Source: Methylophaga lonarensis MPL (lineage in GTDB: Bacteria; Pseudomonadota; Gammaproteobacteria; Nitrosococcales; Methylophagaceae). Taken from it: a stretch of 49,585 bases of DNA. Each line of letters opens with the position of its first letter. The first letter of the stretch is position 1. The position numbers and the translations under genes are program-made. The DNA lies in contig NZ_APHR01000022.1 in the NCBI RefSeq assembly GCF_000349205.1, positions 6 through 49,590 on the forward strand. Direction: 5' to 3'. Positions 35,810 through 45,316 of this stretch are shown piece by piece. A model generated the notes under the pieces. That model searched no databases and had not been told where the DNA came from. It saw nothing but the letters and a program-made list of their open reading frames with translations.

Positions 35810-36933
35810 GTGGCGTTATTCTTCAGTTGACGCCAGTAGATTCTCAATCGCTGACGATAATAGAGTGCTGCAAATACCCCAAGCATTAACACATGCACCC
35901 ACAGTGCCCCAAACAACGGAGGTAAAGTACCTGCCGAAATCCAGGCTCTGCTGACACCCAATAAGTTGCTGTAGATAATGTAGATCAGCACCGCTGGGAA
36001 AAATCCGGCATAGCGCCCTTGTCTGGGGCCAGCGTTCGCCAGCGTAATAGCTATCAAGCCAAGAATGACGGTCATGATTGCCGAAGAGAATCGCCACTGT
36101 AATTCTGCAAGATCCCTGATATGACCGCGCTGCCAAAGCTCCATACTGGACATGGTTCTCTGACGCTCACGTACCTCGGTTTGCTGACCTTTTTCGATAA
36201 GCATGCTGTGCGATTCATATTCAGCAATCACAAAGTCCAGGTCGCCCGCCTCGCCCTCATAGCGATAACCATTCTCAAGAACCAAATACTTATCACCGGT
36301 CATTCTATCGACTTCAAAATGACCACGCTCAGCTCTGAATATCAGCGGCCGCTGCGAACGATGAATCTCGATGAATATGTTTTCCATCGATTGCTTGTCA
36401 TCACTGACACCCTGAGAGTAGAAAGTCCACTGTCCGTCTCGGCTTTCCTTAAAGCTGCCAGCCACCACGCCCCCGGTGTTGGCCGCAACCCTGGCACGCT
36501 CCTCAATAGCATAGCGATCATTATTCATCTGTGGCACGACAAACAATGCCAGCCATGCGATGATGATGGCCATGGCGCCGGAAAACACGGCGACGTTGCG
36601 CATGATGCGATTGCCAGAAATTCCACAGGCGGCAATGACCGTAAGCTCACTGTCGGAACTCATCCGGCCAAGAGAGAGCATCACGGCCAGAAAAGTCGCA
36701 ATCGGTAACAAGATCGACAAGGCGCCCAGAGAACTGAACCACAGAAGACTGAAAATAACCTCAGCGGGTAAATTACCTACTGCCGCCTGAGCCAGGTAAC
36801 GCGCAAATCGAGTCGCAACATAAATCAACCACAGGACACTGGTCACTGCGATCAAGTTGAGTAAAAACTCTCTGAACATATAGCGGTCTATCAGCGACAA
36901 CCGCAAAGGCAAAACTCGAGAAGACACGCGCAT
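35806..36933 (-). CDS. lptF: LPS export permease LptF
   Basis: Partner of LptG, 375 residues, with the same plan of three helices, a periplasmic domain and three helices. LSLIDRYMFREFLLNL, the ILLPIATFLAVMLSLGRMSSDSE stretch (broken here by its helix end) and ELTVIAACGIS mark LptF. ATG 36933 is taken as start; a TTG at 36939 is possible. lptF and lptG are translationally coupled, and divergent from pepA across about 85 bases, the arrangement seen in E. coli and Pseudomonas. Confidence 0.94.
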   Translation of the reverse strand: MRVSSRVLPLRLSLIDRYMFREFLLNLIAVTSVLWLIYVATRFARYLAQAAVGNLPAEVIFSLLWFSSLGALSILLPIATFLAVMLSLGRMSSDSELTVIAACGISGNRIMRNVAVFSGAMAIIIAWLALFVVPQMNNDRYAIEERARVAANTGGVVAGSFKESRDGQWTFYSQGVSDDKQSMENIFIEIHRSQRPLIFRAERGHFEVDRMTGDKYLVLENGYRYEGEAGDLDFVIAEYESHSMLIEKGQQTEVRERQRTMSSMELWQRGHIRDLAELQWRFSSAIMTVILGLIAITLANAGPRQGRYAGFFPAVLIYIIYSNLLGVSRAWISAGTLPPLFGALWVHVLMLGVFAALYYRQRLRIYWRQLKNNAT

Positions 36934-37018
36934 TATCAAAAGGTCTTGGTTAGAATACGTTTCACAGACGCTGCAACAAACACGCAGTCTAAACTATCTA
37001 CAGTCACAGGAGAAATCC

Positions 37019-38506
37019 ATGCAGTATTTTGTTACCAACGATAATCCCGTCACAATCGCAACCGATTGTCTGGTGGTTGCCATTCATGAAGACGGACAAA
37101 TGAGCCCAACTGCACAGGCACTTGATGCCGCCAGTGAAGGAAGCCTGAGCCGGATTATCAACCGTGGTGATTTTGCTGCCAAACCCGGTCAAGTGCTGCT
37201 GCTCAATGATCTGCCAGGCATTACCAGTCCACGCGTGTTATTGGCAGGTTTTGGCAAGGCGGGTAAAACCACTGAAAATGACTTCAACAGCACCGCAATT
37301 GCTGTCAGCAAATGGCTGAATGACAGTGCCTGTGTGGACGCAGTCAGCTTTGCTACCGAAGTATCAATTAACGGCCGCAGTGCAGGCTGGTTGGTTCGCC
37401 AAACGGTTATCAACAACGAAATCGCCTTGTATCGCTACAGCCAGACCAAGAGTCAGGTTGCAGAAATCAAAAAGCCGCTGGCAAAACTCACTGTTGCCTG
37501 TGCTGATGCCTCTCCAGCCGAAGCTGAAACTGAAACCAAAACTGGTCAGGCTATCGGACGCGGCATGAATCTGGCCCGCGAGCTGGGTAATCTTCCAGGC
37601 AATATCTGCACCCCAATCTACCTGGCTGATCAGGCTTTGAAAATGGAAAAGCAGTTTGATGATTTGGCGGTAGATGTACTGGATGAAGACGATATCGCCG
37701 AGCTGAGCATGGGGGCCTTTCTCTCTGTATCACGTGGCAGTCGACAACCTGCCAGACTGATTACGCTCAACTACGGCGGTGGTGGTGACAGCAAACCGGT
37801 TGTTCTGGTCGGTAAAGGTCTGACATTCGACGCCGGCGGTATTTCACTCAAGCCATCACAGGGCATGGATGAGATGAAATATGACATGTGTGGCGCTGCG
37901 AGTGTACTGGGAACAATTCAAGCGGTCGCCGAACTGCAACTCCCGATTAACGTTGTTGGCGTAATCCCCAGCTCTGAGAATCTTCCAGATGGCGATGCCA
38001 ACAAGCCCGGAGACATTGTCACCAGCATGGCTGGCAAGACCATCGAAATTCTCAATACTGACGCAGAAGGTCGACTGTTGCTTTGTGATGCACTGACTTA
38101 CAGCGAAAGATTTAACCCGGACACAGTGATTGATATTGCCACACTGACAGGCGCTATTATCGTCGCGCTGGGTAATAACGCGACCGGACTGATGAGTAAC
38201 AATGAGGCGCTGGCTACTGACTTGCTCAAAGCAGGCAACGACAGCTTTGATCGGGCATGGCAACTGCCGCTGTGGGATGACTATCAAAAACAACTGGACA
38301 GTAACTTTGCTGATATTGCCAATGTGGGTGGTAAAGAGGCCGGCAGCGTCACCGCAGCATGTTTCTTGTCACGTTTTACCGAAAAATTCAAATGGGCACA
38401 TCTGGATATCGCCGGTACCGCATGGAACAGCGGCAAAGAAAAAGGTGCCACTGGCCGTCCGGTTCCATTGCTGATGCAATACCTGCTAAACCGACTGGAA
38501 AATTGA
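37019..38506 (+). CDS. pepA: Leucyl aminopeptidase
   Basis: Cytosolic M17 metallopeptidase of 495 residues that removes N-terminal residues. The C-terminal catalytic half has GKGLTFDAGGISLKP (from residue 265) and the two-metal signature NTDAEGRLLL (from residue 346). The N-terminal half is the macro-like domain. In E. coli PepA also binds DNA (Xer recombination, carAB); that role cannot be judged here. ATG 37019 has CAGGAGA upstream. It precedes holC by 9 bases in the usual pepA-holC-valS order. Confidence 0.96.
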   Translation: MQYFVTNDNPVTIATDCLVVAIHEDGQMSPTAQALDAASEGSLSRIINRGDFAAKPGQVLLLNDLPGITSPRVLLAGFGKAGKTTENDFNSTAIAVSKWLNDSACVDAVSFATEVSINGRSAGWLVRQTVINNEIALYRYSQTKSQVAEIKKPLAKLTVACADASPAEAETETKTGQAIGRGMNLARELGNLPGNICTPIYLADQALKMEKQFDDLAVDVLDEDDIAELSMGAFLSVSRGSRQPARLITLNYGGGGDSKPVVLVGKGLTFDAGGISLKPSQGMDEMKYDMCGAASVLGTIQAVAELQLPINVVGVIPSSENLPDGDANKPGDIVTSMAGKTIEILNTDAEGRLLLCDALTYSERFNPDTVIDIATLTGAIIVALGNNATGLMSNNEALATDLLKAGNDSFDRAWQLPLWDDYQKQLDSNFADIANVGGKEAGSVTAACFLSRFTEKFKWAHLDIAGTAWNSGKEKGATGRPVPLLMQYLLNRLEN

Positions 38507-38515
38507 GCTGACTGA

Positions 38516-38959
38516 ATGACCAGAGTCAGTTTTTACGTTATCAACAGCCTGTCAGAACAAGAGCGGCAGCTTTTTGCCTGCCGCTTGGCTGAAAAAGCCT
38601 GGCGGGAAGGCCATCAGGTATTTATTCATACAGAGAACGCTCAACAAAGCGCTGCGATGGACACTATTTTGTGGGAGTTTCGACCAGACAGTTTTGTGCC
38701 GCATCAACAGCTTGAGCAGCATGATGAGCACCCTGCCCCTATCTTGATCAGCCACCAAACGGCTCCGCCAAGACTGATGGATGTGCTGATTAATCTGAGT
38801 CCTGAACAGCCCGGATTTTTCAGTCAGTTCGAGCGTTTACTGGAAATTATTGACGACAATCCGGATATCAAAAACCACGGACGCAAGCGCTACCAGTTCT
38901 ACAGAGACCGCGGCTATCACATCGACACACACAACATCAATCTGCAGACAAGTGGCTGA
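38516..38959 (+). CDS. holC: DNA polymerase III chi subunit
   Basis: Protein of 147 residues that links the clamp loader (through psi) to single-strand-binding protein. VSFYVINSLSEQERQLFACRLAEKA, split over the first helix, WREGHQVFIHTEN and FRPDSFVPH are typical of the family. It starts 9 bases after pepA and ends 73 bases before valS; the valS promoter begins just after its stop. Confidence 0.93.
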   Translation: MTRVSFYVINSLSEQERQLFACRLAEKAWREGHQVFIHTENAQQSAAMDTILWEFRPDSFVPHQQLEQHDEHPAPILISHQTAPPRLMDVLINLSPEQPGFFSQFERLLEIIDDNPDIKNHGRKRYQFYRDRGYHIDTHNINLQTSG

Positions 38960-38962
38960 GCA

Positions 38963-38991
38963 CTGACCTCGCAGTCATCTGCGGGTATAAT
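38963..38991 (+). promoter_or_regulatory. Promoter of valS
   Basis: CTGACC (38963-38968), 17 bases, then perfect TATAAT (38986-38991) followed by GC-rich discriminator GCCCGC. The -10 sits in a small inverted repeat GCGGG/CCCGC (38981-38985 with 38993-38997). GC-rich discriminators are typical of promoters for translation genes under stringent control. The start site would be near 38998. Confidence 0.7.
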
Positions 38992-39032
38992 GCCCGCTTT
39001 TCTTACTTCCGAATAACCTGACGCAGAGACGC

Positions 39033-41786
39033 ATGGACAAAACCTACAACCCCGACGCAATCGAACAACGCTGGTACCAACACTGGGAAAATAACGGAGA
39101 ATTCAAGCCCTCCGGCGAAGGCACACCTTATGCGATCATGCTGCCACCTCCCAATGTCACGGGCAGTCTGCATATGGGGCATGGTTTTAACAACACCATC
39201 ATGGATACCCTGACCCGTTATCACCGTATGAAAGGTGACAACACGCTGTGGCAACCAGGGACAGACCATGCCGGTATTGCCACGCAAATGGTGGTTGAAC
39301 GCCAACTTAATGCTGAAGGCAAGACACGTCATGATTTGGGCCGCGATGACTTTATCAACCGTGTCTGGGAATGGAAGGAAGAATCCGGCGGTAACATCAC
39401 CCGCCAACTTCGTCGCCTTGGCTCGTCATTGGACTGGTCTCGTGATCGATTCACCATGGATGCAGAACTCTCTGAGGCCGTTAAACGTGTCTTTGTGCAG
39501 CTGCATGAGGAAGGCCTGATTTATCGAGGCAAACGACTGGTCAACTGGGATCCGGTCTTGCACACTGCTGTTTCGGATCTGGAAGTCCTCTCTGAAGAAG
39601 AATCTGGCCATTTATGGCATTTCCGCTATCCACTCAGCGATGGCAGTGGCCACTTGGTCGTCGCCACCACACGACCGGAAACCATGCTGGGCGATACTGC
39701 CGTTGCGGTGCATCCGGAAGACGAACGCTACAAACATCTCATCGGTCAAACCATCCGTTTGCCCTTGGTAGGACGCGAAATACCCATCGTCGGCGATGAA
39801 TATGTCGATCCGGAGTTTGGCAGCGGTTGTGTCAAAATTACCCCGGCACATGACTTTAACGATGCCGAGGTCGGCAAACGTCACCAGCTTGAGGTCATTA
39901 ACATCCTGACCATTGATGCCGCCATCAACGATAACGCCCCGGAGAAATATCGTGGCCTCGATCGTTATGAAGCTCGTGATGTCATTGTGCATGATCTTAA
40001 AGAACTGGGACTGCTACAAGACATTCAGGATCACAAACTCATGGTGCCTCGTGGTGATCGCAGCGGCGCGGTTATCGAACCCCTGCTCACGGACCAGTGG
40101 TATGTCAAAGCTGATGTGCTGGCAGCACCAGCAGTTGAAGCCGTAAAATCAGGCAAAGTAAAGTTTGTTCCTGCCAACTGGGATAAGACCTTCTTTAACT
40201 GGATGGAAGACATTCAGGACTGGTGCATTTCCCGGCAAATCTGGTGGGGCCACCGCATTCCGGCCTGGTATGACGCAGCAGGCAATGTCTATGTCGCGCA
40301 TGATGAAGCTGAAGCACGTCAAAAATATCAGCTCTCAGCCGACCTTGAACTGACACAAGATGAAGACGTGCTTGATACCTGGTTTTCATCGGCCCTTTGG
40401 CCTTTCTCAACACTCGGCTGGCCTGAAGATAATACCGCCCTGAAAACCTGGTATCCGGGCAGTGTGCTGGTCACCGGTTTCGACATTATCTTTTTCTGGG
40501 TCGCCAGAATGATGATGATGGGTATTCACTTCATGGGCGATGTGCCATTCCGTGAAGTGTATATCCATGGTCTGGTTCGTGATGCCCAGGGACAGAAAAT
40601 GTCCAAATCGAAAGGTAACGTGCTCGATCCGATCGACATCATTGATGGCATTGATCTGGAAACACTGGTCAAAAAACGCACCAGTGGCATGATGCAACCG
40701 CAACTGGCCGCCAAAATCGACAAGGCCACGCGTAAGGAGTTTCCGGAGGGTATCGCACCGCATGGCACCGATGCACTGCGCTTTACTTTTGCATCACTGG
40801 CTACCACCGGCCGCGATATCAATTTTGATATGAATCGCATCGCCGGTTACCGTAATTTCTGCAATAAACTGTGGAATGCCGCGCGTTATGTGCTTATGAA
40901 CACCGAAGGTCAGGACACGGGCCTTGATAATGCCGAAGTTGAACTAAGCCTTGCCGATCGCTGGATCATCAGCACATTGCAGCAGACCGAACAGGATGTC
41001 ACGCGTGCGCTCGACAGCTATCGATTTGATCTGGCTGCACAGGCTATCTATGAATTTATCTGGAACAACTACTGCGACTGGTATCTGGAGCTGTCCAAAC
41101 CTGTTTTAAACAGTGACAGTGCCACAGCCGCCGCGAAGCGTGGCACACGCCGCACGCTGGTTAGAGTGCTGGAGACAACGCTGCGCCTGGCACATCCCAT
41201 CATGCCGTTTATTACCGAAGAAATCTGGCAAACGATTGCACCACTGGCCGGTAAATCGGGTTCAACCATTACCCGTCAGCCATACCCTGTCGCCGATGCT
41301 GAAAAGATCGATGCAACCGCCGTTGCCGATATGGAATGGGTGATGCAATTCATTACCGGCGTACGTTCGATTCGCTCGCAAATGAATATCGCGCCCAAAC
41401 AACAATTACCTGTGTTGTTAAACGAGGCTTCAGCGCAGGATCAGCAGCGCCTGCAGGCCAATCGGGACTTTATCAGTCGTCTGGCCAACTTGAGTGATAT
41501 TCAATTGCTGGATGGTGCGGCCCCGGCGGCTGCGACGGCGCTGGTTGGCAAAATGGAAATCCTGATCCCGCTGGAAGGTTTGATTGACAAAGAAGCCGAA
41601 ATCGCCCGACTGGATAAGGAAATCAGCAAACTGGACAAAGTGATTCAACAATCATCCGGCAAGCTGAGAAATGAAAACTATGTCGCCAAGGCGCCAGCAG
41701 AAGTGGTTGAAAAAGAACGCGCCAAACTGGCAGAACTGCAACAGGCGCTCAGTCAGTTGCAACAACAACGTGCTGCTCTGAAGTAG
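39033..41786 (+). CDS. valS: Valyl-tRNA synthetase
   Basis: Class I synthetase of 917 residues that charges tRNA-Val and edits threonine. The ATP motif is H47-M-G-H50 in [15 protein letters not shown], the editing domain contains [15 protein letters not shown], and KMSKS is near residues 521-525. The anticodon domain follows ([11 protein letters not shown] onward), and the C-terminal coiled coil from about 845 ([15 protein letters not shown]) binds tRNA. Length is slightly below E. coli ValS (951). It has its own promoter after holC and a strong terminator. Confidence 0.97.
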   Translation: MDKTYNPDAIEQRWYQHWENNGEFKPSGEGTPYAIMLPPPNVTGSLHMGHGFNNTIMDTLTRYHRMKGDNTLWQPGTDHAGIATQMVVERQLNAEGKTRHDLGRDDFINRVWEWKEESGGNITRQLRRLGSSLDWSRDRFTMDAELSEAVKRVFVQLHEEGLIYRGKRLVNWDPVLHTAVSDLEVLSEEESGHLWHFRYPLSDGSGHLVVATTRPETMLGDTAVAVHPEDERYKHLIGQTIRLPLVGREIPIVGDEYVDPEFGSGCVKITPAHDFNDAEVGKRHQLEVINILTIDAAINDNAPEKYRGLDRYEARDVIVHDLKELGLLQDIQDHKLMVPRGDRSGAVIEPLLTDQWYVKADVLAAPAVEAVKSGKVKFVPANWDKTFFNWMEDIQDWCISRQIWWGHRIPAWYDAAGNVYVAHDEAEARQKYQLSADLELTQDEDVLDTWFSSALWPFSTLGWPEDNTALKTWYPGSVLVTGFDIIFFWVARMMMMGIHFMGDVPFREVYIHGLVRDAQGQKMSKSKGNVLDPIDIIDGIDLETLVKKRTSGMMQPQLAAKIDKATRKEFPEGIAPHGTDALRFTFASLATTGRDINFDMNRIAGYRNFCNKLWNAARYVLMNTEGQDTGLDNAEVELSLADRWIISTLQQTEQDVTRALDSYRFDLAAQAIYEFIWNNYCDWYLELSKPVLNSDSATAAAKRGTRRTLVRVLETTLRLAHPIMPFITEEIWQTIAPLAGKSGSTITRQPYPVADAEKIDATAVADMEWVMQFITGVRSIRSQMNIAPKQQLPVLLNEASAQDQQRLQANRDFISRLANLSDIQLLDGAAPAAATALVGKMEILIPLEGLIDKEAEIARLDKEISKLDKVIQQSSGKLRNENYVAKAPAEVVEKERAKLAELQQALSQLQQQRAALK

Positions 41787-41806
41787 AAAAAACAACATCC
41801 AGAAAC

Positions 41807-41839
41807 AATAAACCCCGGCAAGACCGGGGTTTATTTTGT
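41807..41839. terminator. Terminator after valS
   Basis: A 12-base stem AATAAACCCCGG (41807-41818) with CCGGGGTTTATT (41824-41835), loop CAAGA, followed by TTTG on the plus strand. On the minus strand the same hairpin lies 30 bases past the PepSY gene and is followed by GTTTC, so it may also serve that gene. Confidence 0.9.
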
Positions 41840-41868
41840 CACTATAGAAAGCGTGTACCTATCGGCGT

Positions 41869-42384
41869 TTATTGACCAATTTGATACAGCACTTCTTCTG
41901 GATCTTTCAAAGCACCGGTAACAGCATCGACTTCAACTTCCATTAACTTGCCATCAGCCATCAAGATGTCAAATTCATAGGAAACGCTGTCATCCGCTTC
42001 GATTTCGTACTCAATCTTCATTACAGCACCTGGATAGGCATCCAGTGCTGTTTTCAGCGCTTCATCCAGTCTGACTTTTGCTTTTGATGTGAATTCAGGA
42101 TCATTTGGCGCGACTTCACGTTCAACTTCCAGAATTTCACCAGATTTAGCACTGCACTCCACTTCCCAATGCTGACCGTCATTGCCAGCAATATCCAGCT
42201 CGTACTGGCGTTTGCCGTTTTCGAGCTCAGCACGCATACCCAGGATAGTGCCTGGATGTAATTCCATCGCAGAAGCGACACATTTATCCAATGCAGAATC
42301 ATGCTTGTTTGCTTGCGCGAGGGCTGGTGCGAATAACACTGCCGCAGAGATCAGGGCAGCCAGGGTAGATTTATTTGATTTCAT
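41869..42384 (-). CDS. Exported protein with two PepSY-like repeats
   Basis: Protein of 171 residues with a signal peptide (cleavage after AQA, residue 25). It holds two similar units, about 30-90 (ALDKCVASAMELHPGTILGMRAELENGKRQYELDI) given here only by its ends AL...DI, and about 103-165 (LDEALKTALDAYPGAVMKIEYE). Each has a helix, a His-Pro-Gly or Tyr-Pro-Gly turn and beta strands ending in ...EVE...SGEILEVE or VDAVTGALKDPE. That is the PepSY pattern, found in peptidase inhibitors and in many small periplasmic proteins of metal or redox response. The mature protein is acidic and has two cysteines, both in the first unit (C35 and one in VECSAKSG). It stands alone, separated from hsp20 by terminators. 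The exact role is unknown. Confidence 0.8.
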   Translation of the reverse strand: MKSNKSTLAALISAAVLFAPALAQANKHDSALDKCVASAMELHPGTILGMRAELENGKRQYELDIAGNDGQHWEVECSAKSGEILEVEREVAPNDPEFTSKAKVRLDEALKTALDAYPGAVMKIEYEIEADDSVSYEFDILMADGKLMEVEVDAVTGALKDPEEVLYQIGQ

Positions 42385-42499
42385 AACATTGTCCTTGTGT
42401 TGTTATTTTGCTTCCATTCTCTACCCACAAGAGCAATAGATCACGACAAATAGCCGTTAATTTATTGTACAGAAACAAGGTTTTTTTGACCAGGAAAAA

Positions 42500-42552
42500 T
42501 TCCCGTATTGACCGGGAAAAAAGACTGGTTATTGGCCAATAACCAGTCTTTG
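42500..42552 (-). terminator. Tandem terminators after the hsp20 gene
   Basis: On the minus strand the first hairpin is a perfect 32-base palindrome (42551-42520, arms AAAGACTGGTTATTGG) followed by a T-run (42522-42517). A second hairpin TTCCCG/CGGGAA (42518-42513 with 42505-42500) follows, with its own T-run. Together they insulate the PepSY gene from hsp20. Confidence 0.85.
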
Positions 42553-42559
42553 TTATAAA

Positions 42560-43000
42560 TCAATCAACTTTGACTTCAATGCGTCTGGGCTGCGACTGTG
42601 GAATTTTGGGAATCACCAACTCCAGCACGCCGTCATTGGTTTTGGCGCTAATATTATCCATATCCGCTGTTTCAGGCAGGGTAAAACGACGCATAAAACT
42701 GCCACTGAAACGCTCTATGCGTTTGTAATTATCTTTGTCTTCTTCCTTGCTGCTCTCACGTTGACCTTTAATGGTCAACAAACCATTTTCAGCCGTAACT
42801 TCAATATCTGCCGATTTGACACCGGGCAAATCAGCGTGAATCACATAACCCGCATCCGTTTCCTGTATATCAACCGCCGGACTCCACTCCTCACTACTAA
42901 AGTTAACTTCGGTAGCTGGCGATTGCGCATTGAACAGGCTTGTCATTTCCCGCTGCAACTGATCCAGCAAAGTCAAAGGTCTGTATCGTTGAATAGCCAT
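42560..43000 (-). CDS. Small heat-shock protein (Hsp20/alpha-crystallin)
   Basis: ATP-independent holdase chaperone of 146 residues. It has a short N-terminal arm (MAIQRYRPLTLLDQLQREM), the alpha-crystallin domain (about 38-130: WSPAVDIQETDAGYVIHADLPG in part, VTAENGLLTIKGQRE, GSFMRRFTLPE) and the C-terminal tail with VIPKIPQSQPRRIEV. The ATG at 43000 is fixed by GAGGTG at 43011-43006; the upstream open frame to 43087 runs through the promoter. It has a sigma-32-like promoter and a hairpin in its leader, so heat induction is expected. Confidence 0.94.
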   Translation of the reverse strand: MAIQRYRPLTLLDQLQREMTSLFNAQSPATEVNFSSEEWSPAVDIQETDAGYVIHADLPGVKSADIEVTAENGLLTIKGQRESSKEEDKDNYKRIERFSGSFMRRFTLPETADMDNISAKTNDGVLELVIPKIPQSQPRRIEVKVD

Positions 43001-43029
43001 ATAGACACCTCTTATCATTACCAGACAAT

Positions 43030-43052
43030 CGAGGCAGTCAATTTCTGCCTCG
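43030..43052 (-). promoter_or_regulatory. 5' leader hairpin of the hsp20 mRNA
   Basis: CGAGGCAG (43052-43045 on the minus strand) pairs with CTGCCTCG (43037-43030) over seven bases, at the very start of the predicted transcript. The 3' arm (GCCTC) can instead pair with the ribosome site GAGGT at 43011-43007, so two structures compete. It could be a stabilising 5' stem or part of a thermosensor; this is inference. Confidence 0.45.
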
Positions 43053-43060
43053 GCAACAAT

Positions 43061-43088
43061 AATGTGGCCGATCATTTTGCTTTTCAAG
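43061..43088 (-). promoter_or_regulatory. Sigma-32 (heat-shock) promoter of hsp20
   Basis: On the minus strand CTTGAAA (43088-43082) is a perfect heat-shock -35. Fourteen bases later CCACATT (43067-43061) matches the CCCCATnT -10 in all but one of the defined positions. The start site would be near 43054, 54 bases before the ATG. Confidence 0.75.
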
Positions 43089-43151
43089 CAGGCGAAATGG
43101 GAAAAAGCGTGATTGATGATCTAGATCAGCATCGCCTTTTATAACAGCATC

Positions 43152-43808
43152 TTAGCCAGGCTTGATAATGCCCAGCGCCACGGCAATGTGCGCTAAATCT
43201 GCAGCAGTATCAGCTTTGAGTTTGTTTTTGATTGTAGTGTTATAGTTGGCAACTGTTTTGTAACCGAGATGAAGATCAGCAGCCACTTCATGGGCAGTCA
43301 TCCCGCTAGCAAGACGACAAAAGACATCAAACTCACGAGGAGATAAGACATCAGTAATTTCGTTACTGGCATCAAAGTTTGAGCGTTTGAGGTCGTGTGA
43401 ACCGGGTAATAAGCCCTCCTCGATATACTGACTCCCCTTTGCAACGACTTGGACGGCTTCAGCCAGAACATCGGCAGCACTGTTTTTACTCACGTAGCCC
43501 TGTGCACCGGCCTGAAGTGCACGCTCAACATAAATTGATTCATCATGAATGCTGTAGACCAACACAATTGCATTGGCCTCCTGACGTCTAAGACGTCTGA
43601 TTGCCTCAAGCCCACCAATGCCGGGCATTGATAAGTCCATCACAACGACATCGGGTTTGACCCGACCATACTCGTGACAGACCAACTCTCCGCGGTCAAT
43701 TTCGGAAATGTCACCGATAAAGGACTGCGCTGAGAGCAGCATGCGAAATCCGGCTCTCACCACTTCATGGTCATCGACCAGTAAAACGCTAATCTTGTTC
43801 TGATTCAT
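43152..43808 (-). CDS. NarL/LuxR-type response regulator (MoxX-like)
   Basis: Regulator of 218 residues. The receiver domain (about 5-120) has Asp12/Asp13, phosphoacceptor Asp58 in VVMDLSMP, Ser86 and Lys108. The LuxR-type DNA-binding domain (about 150-212) has LSPREFDVFCRLASGMTAHEVA, given here to its helix end, and the recognition helix GYKTVANYNTTIKNKL. ATG 43808 has AGGAAC upstream and overlaps the kinase gene by 20 bases; the longer open frame adds only residues from within the kinase gene. Its partner is the adjacent kinase. MoxX-type regulators control methanol dehydrogenase genes in Paracoccus; that role here is inference from the kinase's sensor domain. Confidence 0.92.
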   Translation of the reverse strand: MNQNKISVLLVDDHEVVRAGFRMLLSAQSFIGDISEIDRGELVCHEYGRVKPDVVVMDLSMPGIGGLEAIRRLRRQEANAIVLVYSIHDESIYVERALQAGAQGYVSKNSAADVLAEAVQVVAKGSQYIEEGLLPGSHDLKRSNFDASNEITDVLSPREFDVFCRLASGMTAHEVAADLHLGYKTVANYNTTIKNKLKADTAADLAHIAVALGIIKPG

Positions 43809-45141
43809 TCTGTTCCTGCTTCTCGGTATAAGGTATCCAGGCCTCGACACGAACGCCTACGCCGGACACCGATTCAAACTTGAAATCTCCACCCATGCTT
43901 TCAACGCGTTCTCGCATCGCCAGCAAACCAAAGCCCTGTACGTTGTTATTCTGTTTACCGATACCATTATCCTCAACCACAACGCTGACCAGGCAGCGCC
44001 CGTCATCATAGGTATTTTTATTGACGGCAATTATCACCTCAGTAGCATTCGCATGACGCACCACATTGGTCAGACACTCCTGAACGATGCGATAGACATG
44101 AATTGCCTGTTCCGGGTGGAGTGTATCTACTCGTTCATCATAACCAAGTTGTATGCTGACTGATGTATCGCGTCGCTGCCACTCGTTAATCAGGTCAGTT
44201 AGGGTCGCGCCCAGCCCCAGATCTGTGAGACTCAGTGGATGCAATGTACGCATCATCGATCTTACGACACCTGACAGATGGTTACAGACATCAATGATCG
44301 CTGTTCCAGCAGCTTCACGGTCTGCCGCCGGTTGTCGTACAGCAACCGCCATGGCTTTGATCGCTGTCAATGACTGCCCCATTTCATCGTGCAGCTCACG
44401 TGACATGTTGCGACGCTCTTGTTCCTGAATTTGCATACTGTGGCGTGCCAGCGCCTGATTATTATTGCGCGCAGTATTCAACGCTGAAGACAGGCTATTG
44501 ATCTCGGTTGAGATGGCATCAAACTCACTGATATTGAACTGTGGCAGGCTCAATCCATATTGCCCGGATTCAATTTGTCGCAAACCACTCAAGATACTTC
44601 GAACAGCCTTCAACATACTATGAAATACCAGGTTAATCGCTACAAATATGACGATAATCATCGCGATTACTGACCAGAAATAAGCTTGAGATTCCTGCCA
44701 TGCTTCATCAATTTCATCCATAGGATCAGCACTTAACACGAGTCTTTTGATACGCCCGTCATCCAGTGTCAGCATGTAATCAACGGCCAGGGGCTCGGTC
44801 ATCACCAGATACACATACCAGCGAGGCAAGTGTGCATAAAAGTCTTCAGTGGGTTCTGTAAACAGCGCAACCTGTTCGCCTTGATCATTTTCAAGCGCCA
44901 GATTCAAGTGGCGTGTCTCGCGCAGTGCACTCAGATGACGTAACCAGTCCTGCTCTGACTGTCCTGCTTCAGCAAACTGTTTGAAACTCAGATCAAACAA
45001 CTGCACCGCTAAATTAAATGAAGACTGAACTTCATGCTCGACTGACTGACGTGCTTGCCAGATCGCAAAAAAACTTCCAAGGCACATGATGACCACAACG
45101 CTCAACAATATGCGCAAGTTAATCAGACGAGTAAGACTCAT
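43789..45141 (-). CDS. NarX/MoxY-type membrane sensor histidine kinase
   Basis: Kinase of 450 residues. Transmembrane helix 1 (about 9-29), a periplasmic domain of about 125 residues, helix 2 (about 154-176), a HAMP-like linker (SGLRQIESGQYGLSLP), then a HisKA_3 dimerisation helix with phospho-His251 in SRELHDEMGQS and an ATPase domain with RIVQECLTNVVRHA, VVEDNGIG and GFGLLAMRERVESMGG. The periplasmic part (SVEHEVQSSFNLAVQLFDLS start, DDGRIKRLVLSADP end) resembles the LapD/MoxY N-terminal domain. It is followed by its regulator with a 20-base overlap. The signal is unknown; methanol or related C1 sensing is a hypothesis. Confidence 0.9.
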   Translation of the reverse strand: MSLTRLINLRILLSVVVIMCLGSFFAIWQARQSVEHEVQSSFNLAVQLFDLSFKQFAEAGQSEQDWLRHLSALRETRHLNLALENDQGEQVALFTEPTEDFYAHLPRWYVYLVMTEPLAVDYMLTLDDGRIKRLVLSADPMDEIDEAWQESQAYFWSVIAMIIVIFVAINLVFHSMLKAVRSILSGLRQIESGQYGLSLPQFNISEFDAISTEINSLSSALNTARNNNQALARHSMQIQEQERRNMSRELHDEMGQSLTAIKAMAVAVRQPAADREAAGTAIIDVCNHLSGVVRSMMRTLHPLSLTDLGLGATLTDLINEWQRRDTSVSIQLGYDERVDTLHPEQAIHVYRIVQECLTNVVRHANATEVIIAVNKNTYDDGRCLVSVVVEDNGIGKQNNNVQGFGLLAMRERVESMGGDFKFESVSGVGVRVEAWIPYTEKQEQNESEQD

Positions 45142-45316
45142 ACAGTTCTCTCTACAACGGCTCTACCCTGCTCACCTTATTCACTCCAACAGAAAAGCTC
45201 AATCATAACGCTATATTCCATGGGAGCCGTTAACCTGGTCAGCCCTGTAAAGTTAGGTATGCTTCGACATGTTTTTAAAAATGCAATCAGTTATCAACAC
45301 TGATGCCACTGTGCTT

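Noticed and set aside
36940-37018. A divergent promoter between lptF and pepA
   Set aside because: A TAGAAT box is visible at about 36950-36956, but no -35 hexamer fits on either strand, so I do not list it as a feature.
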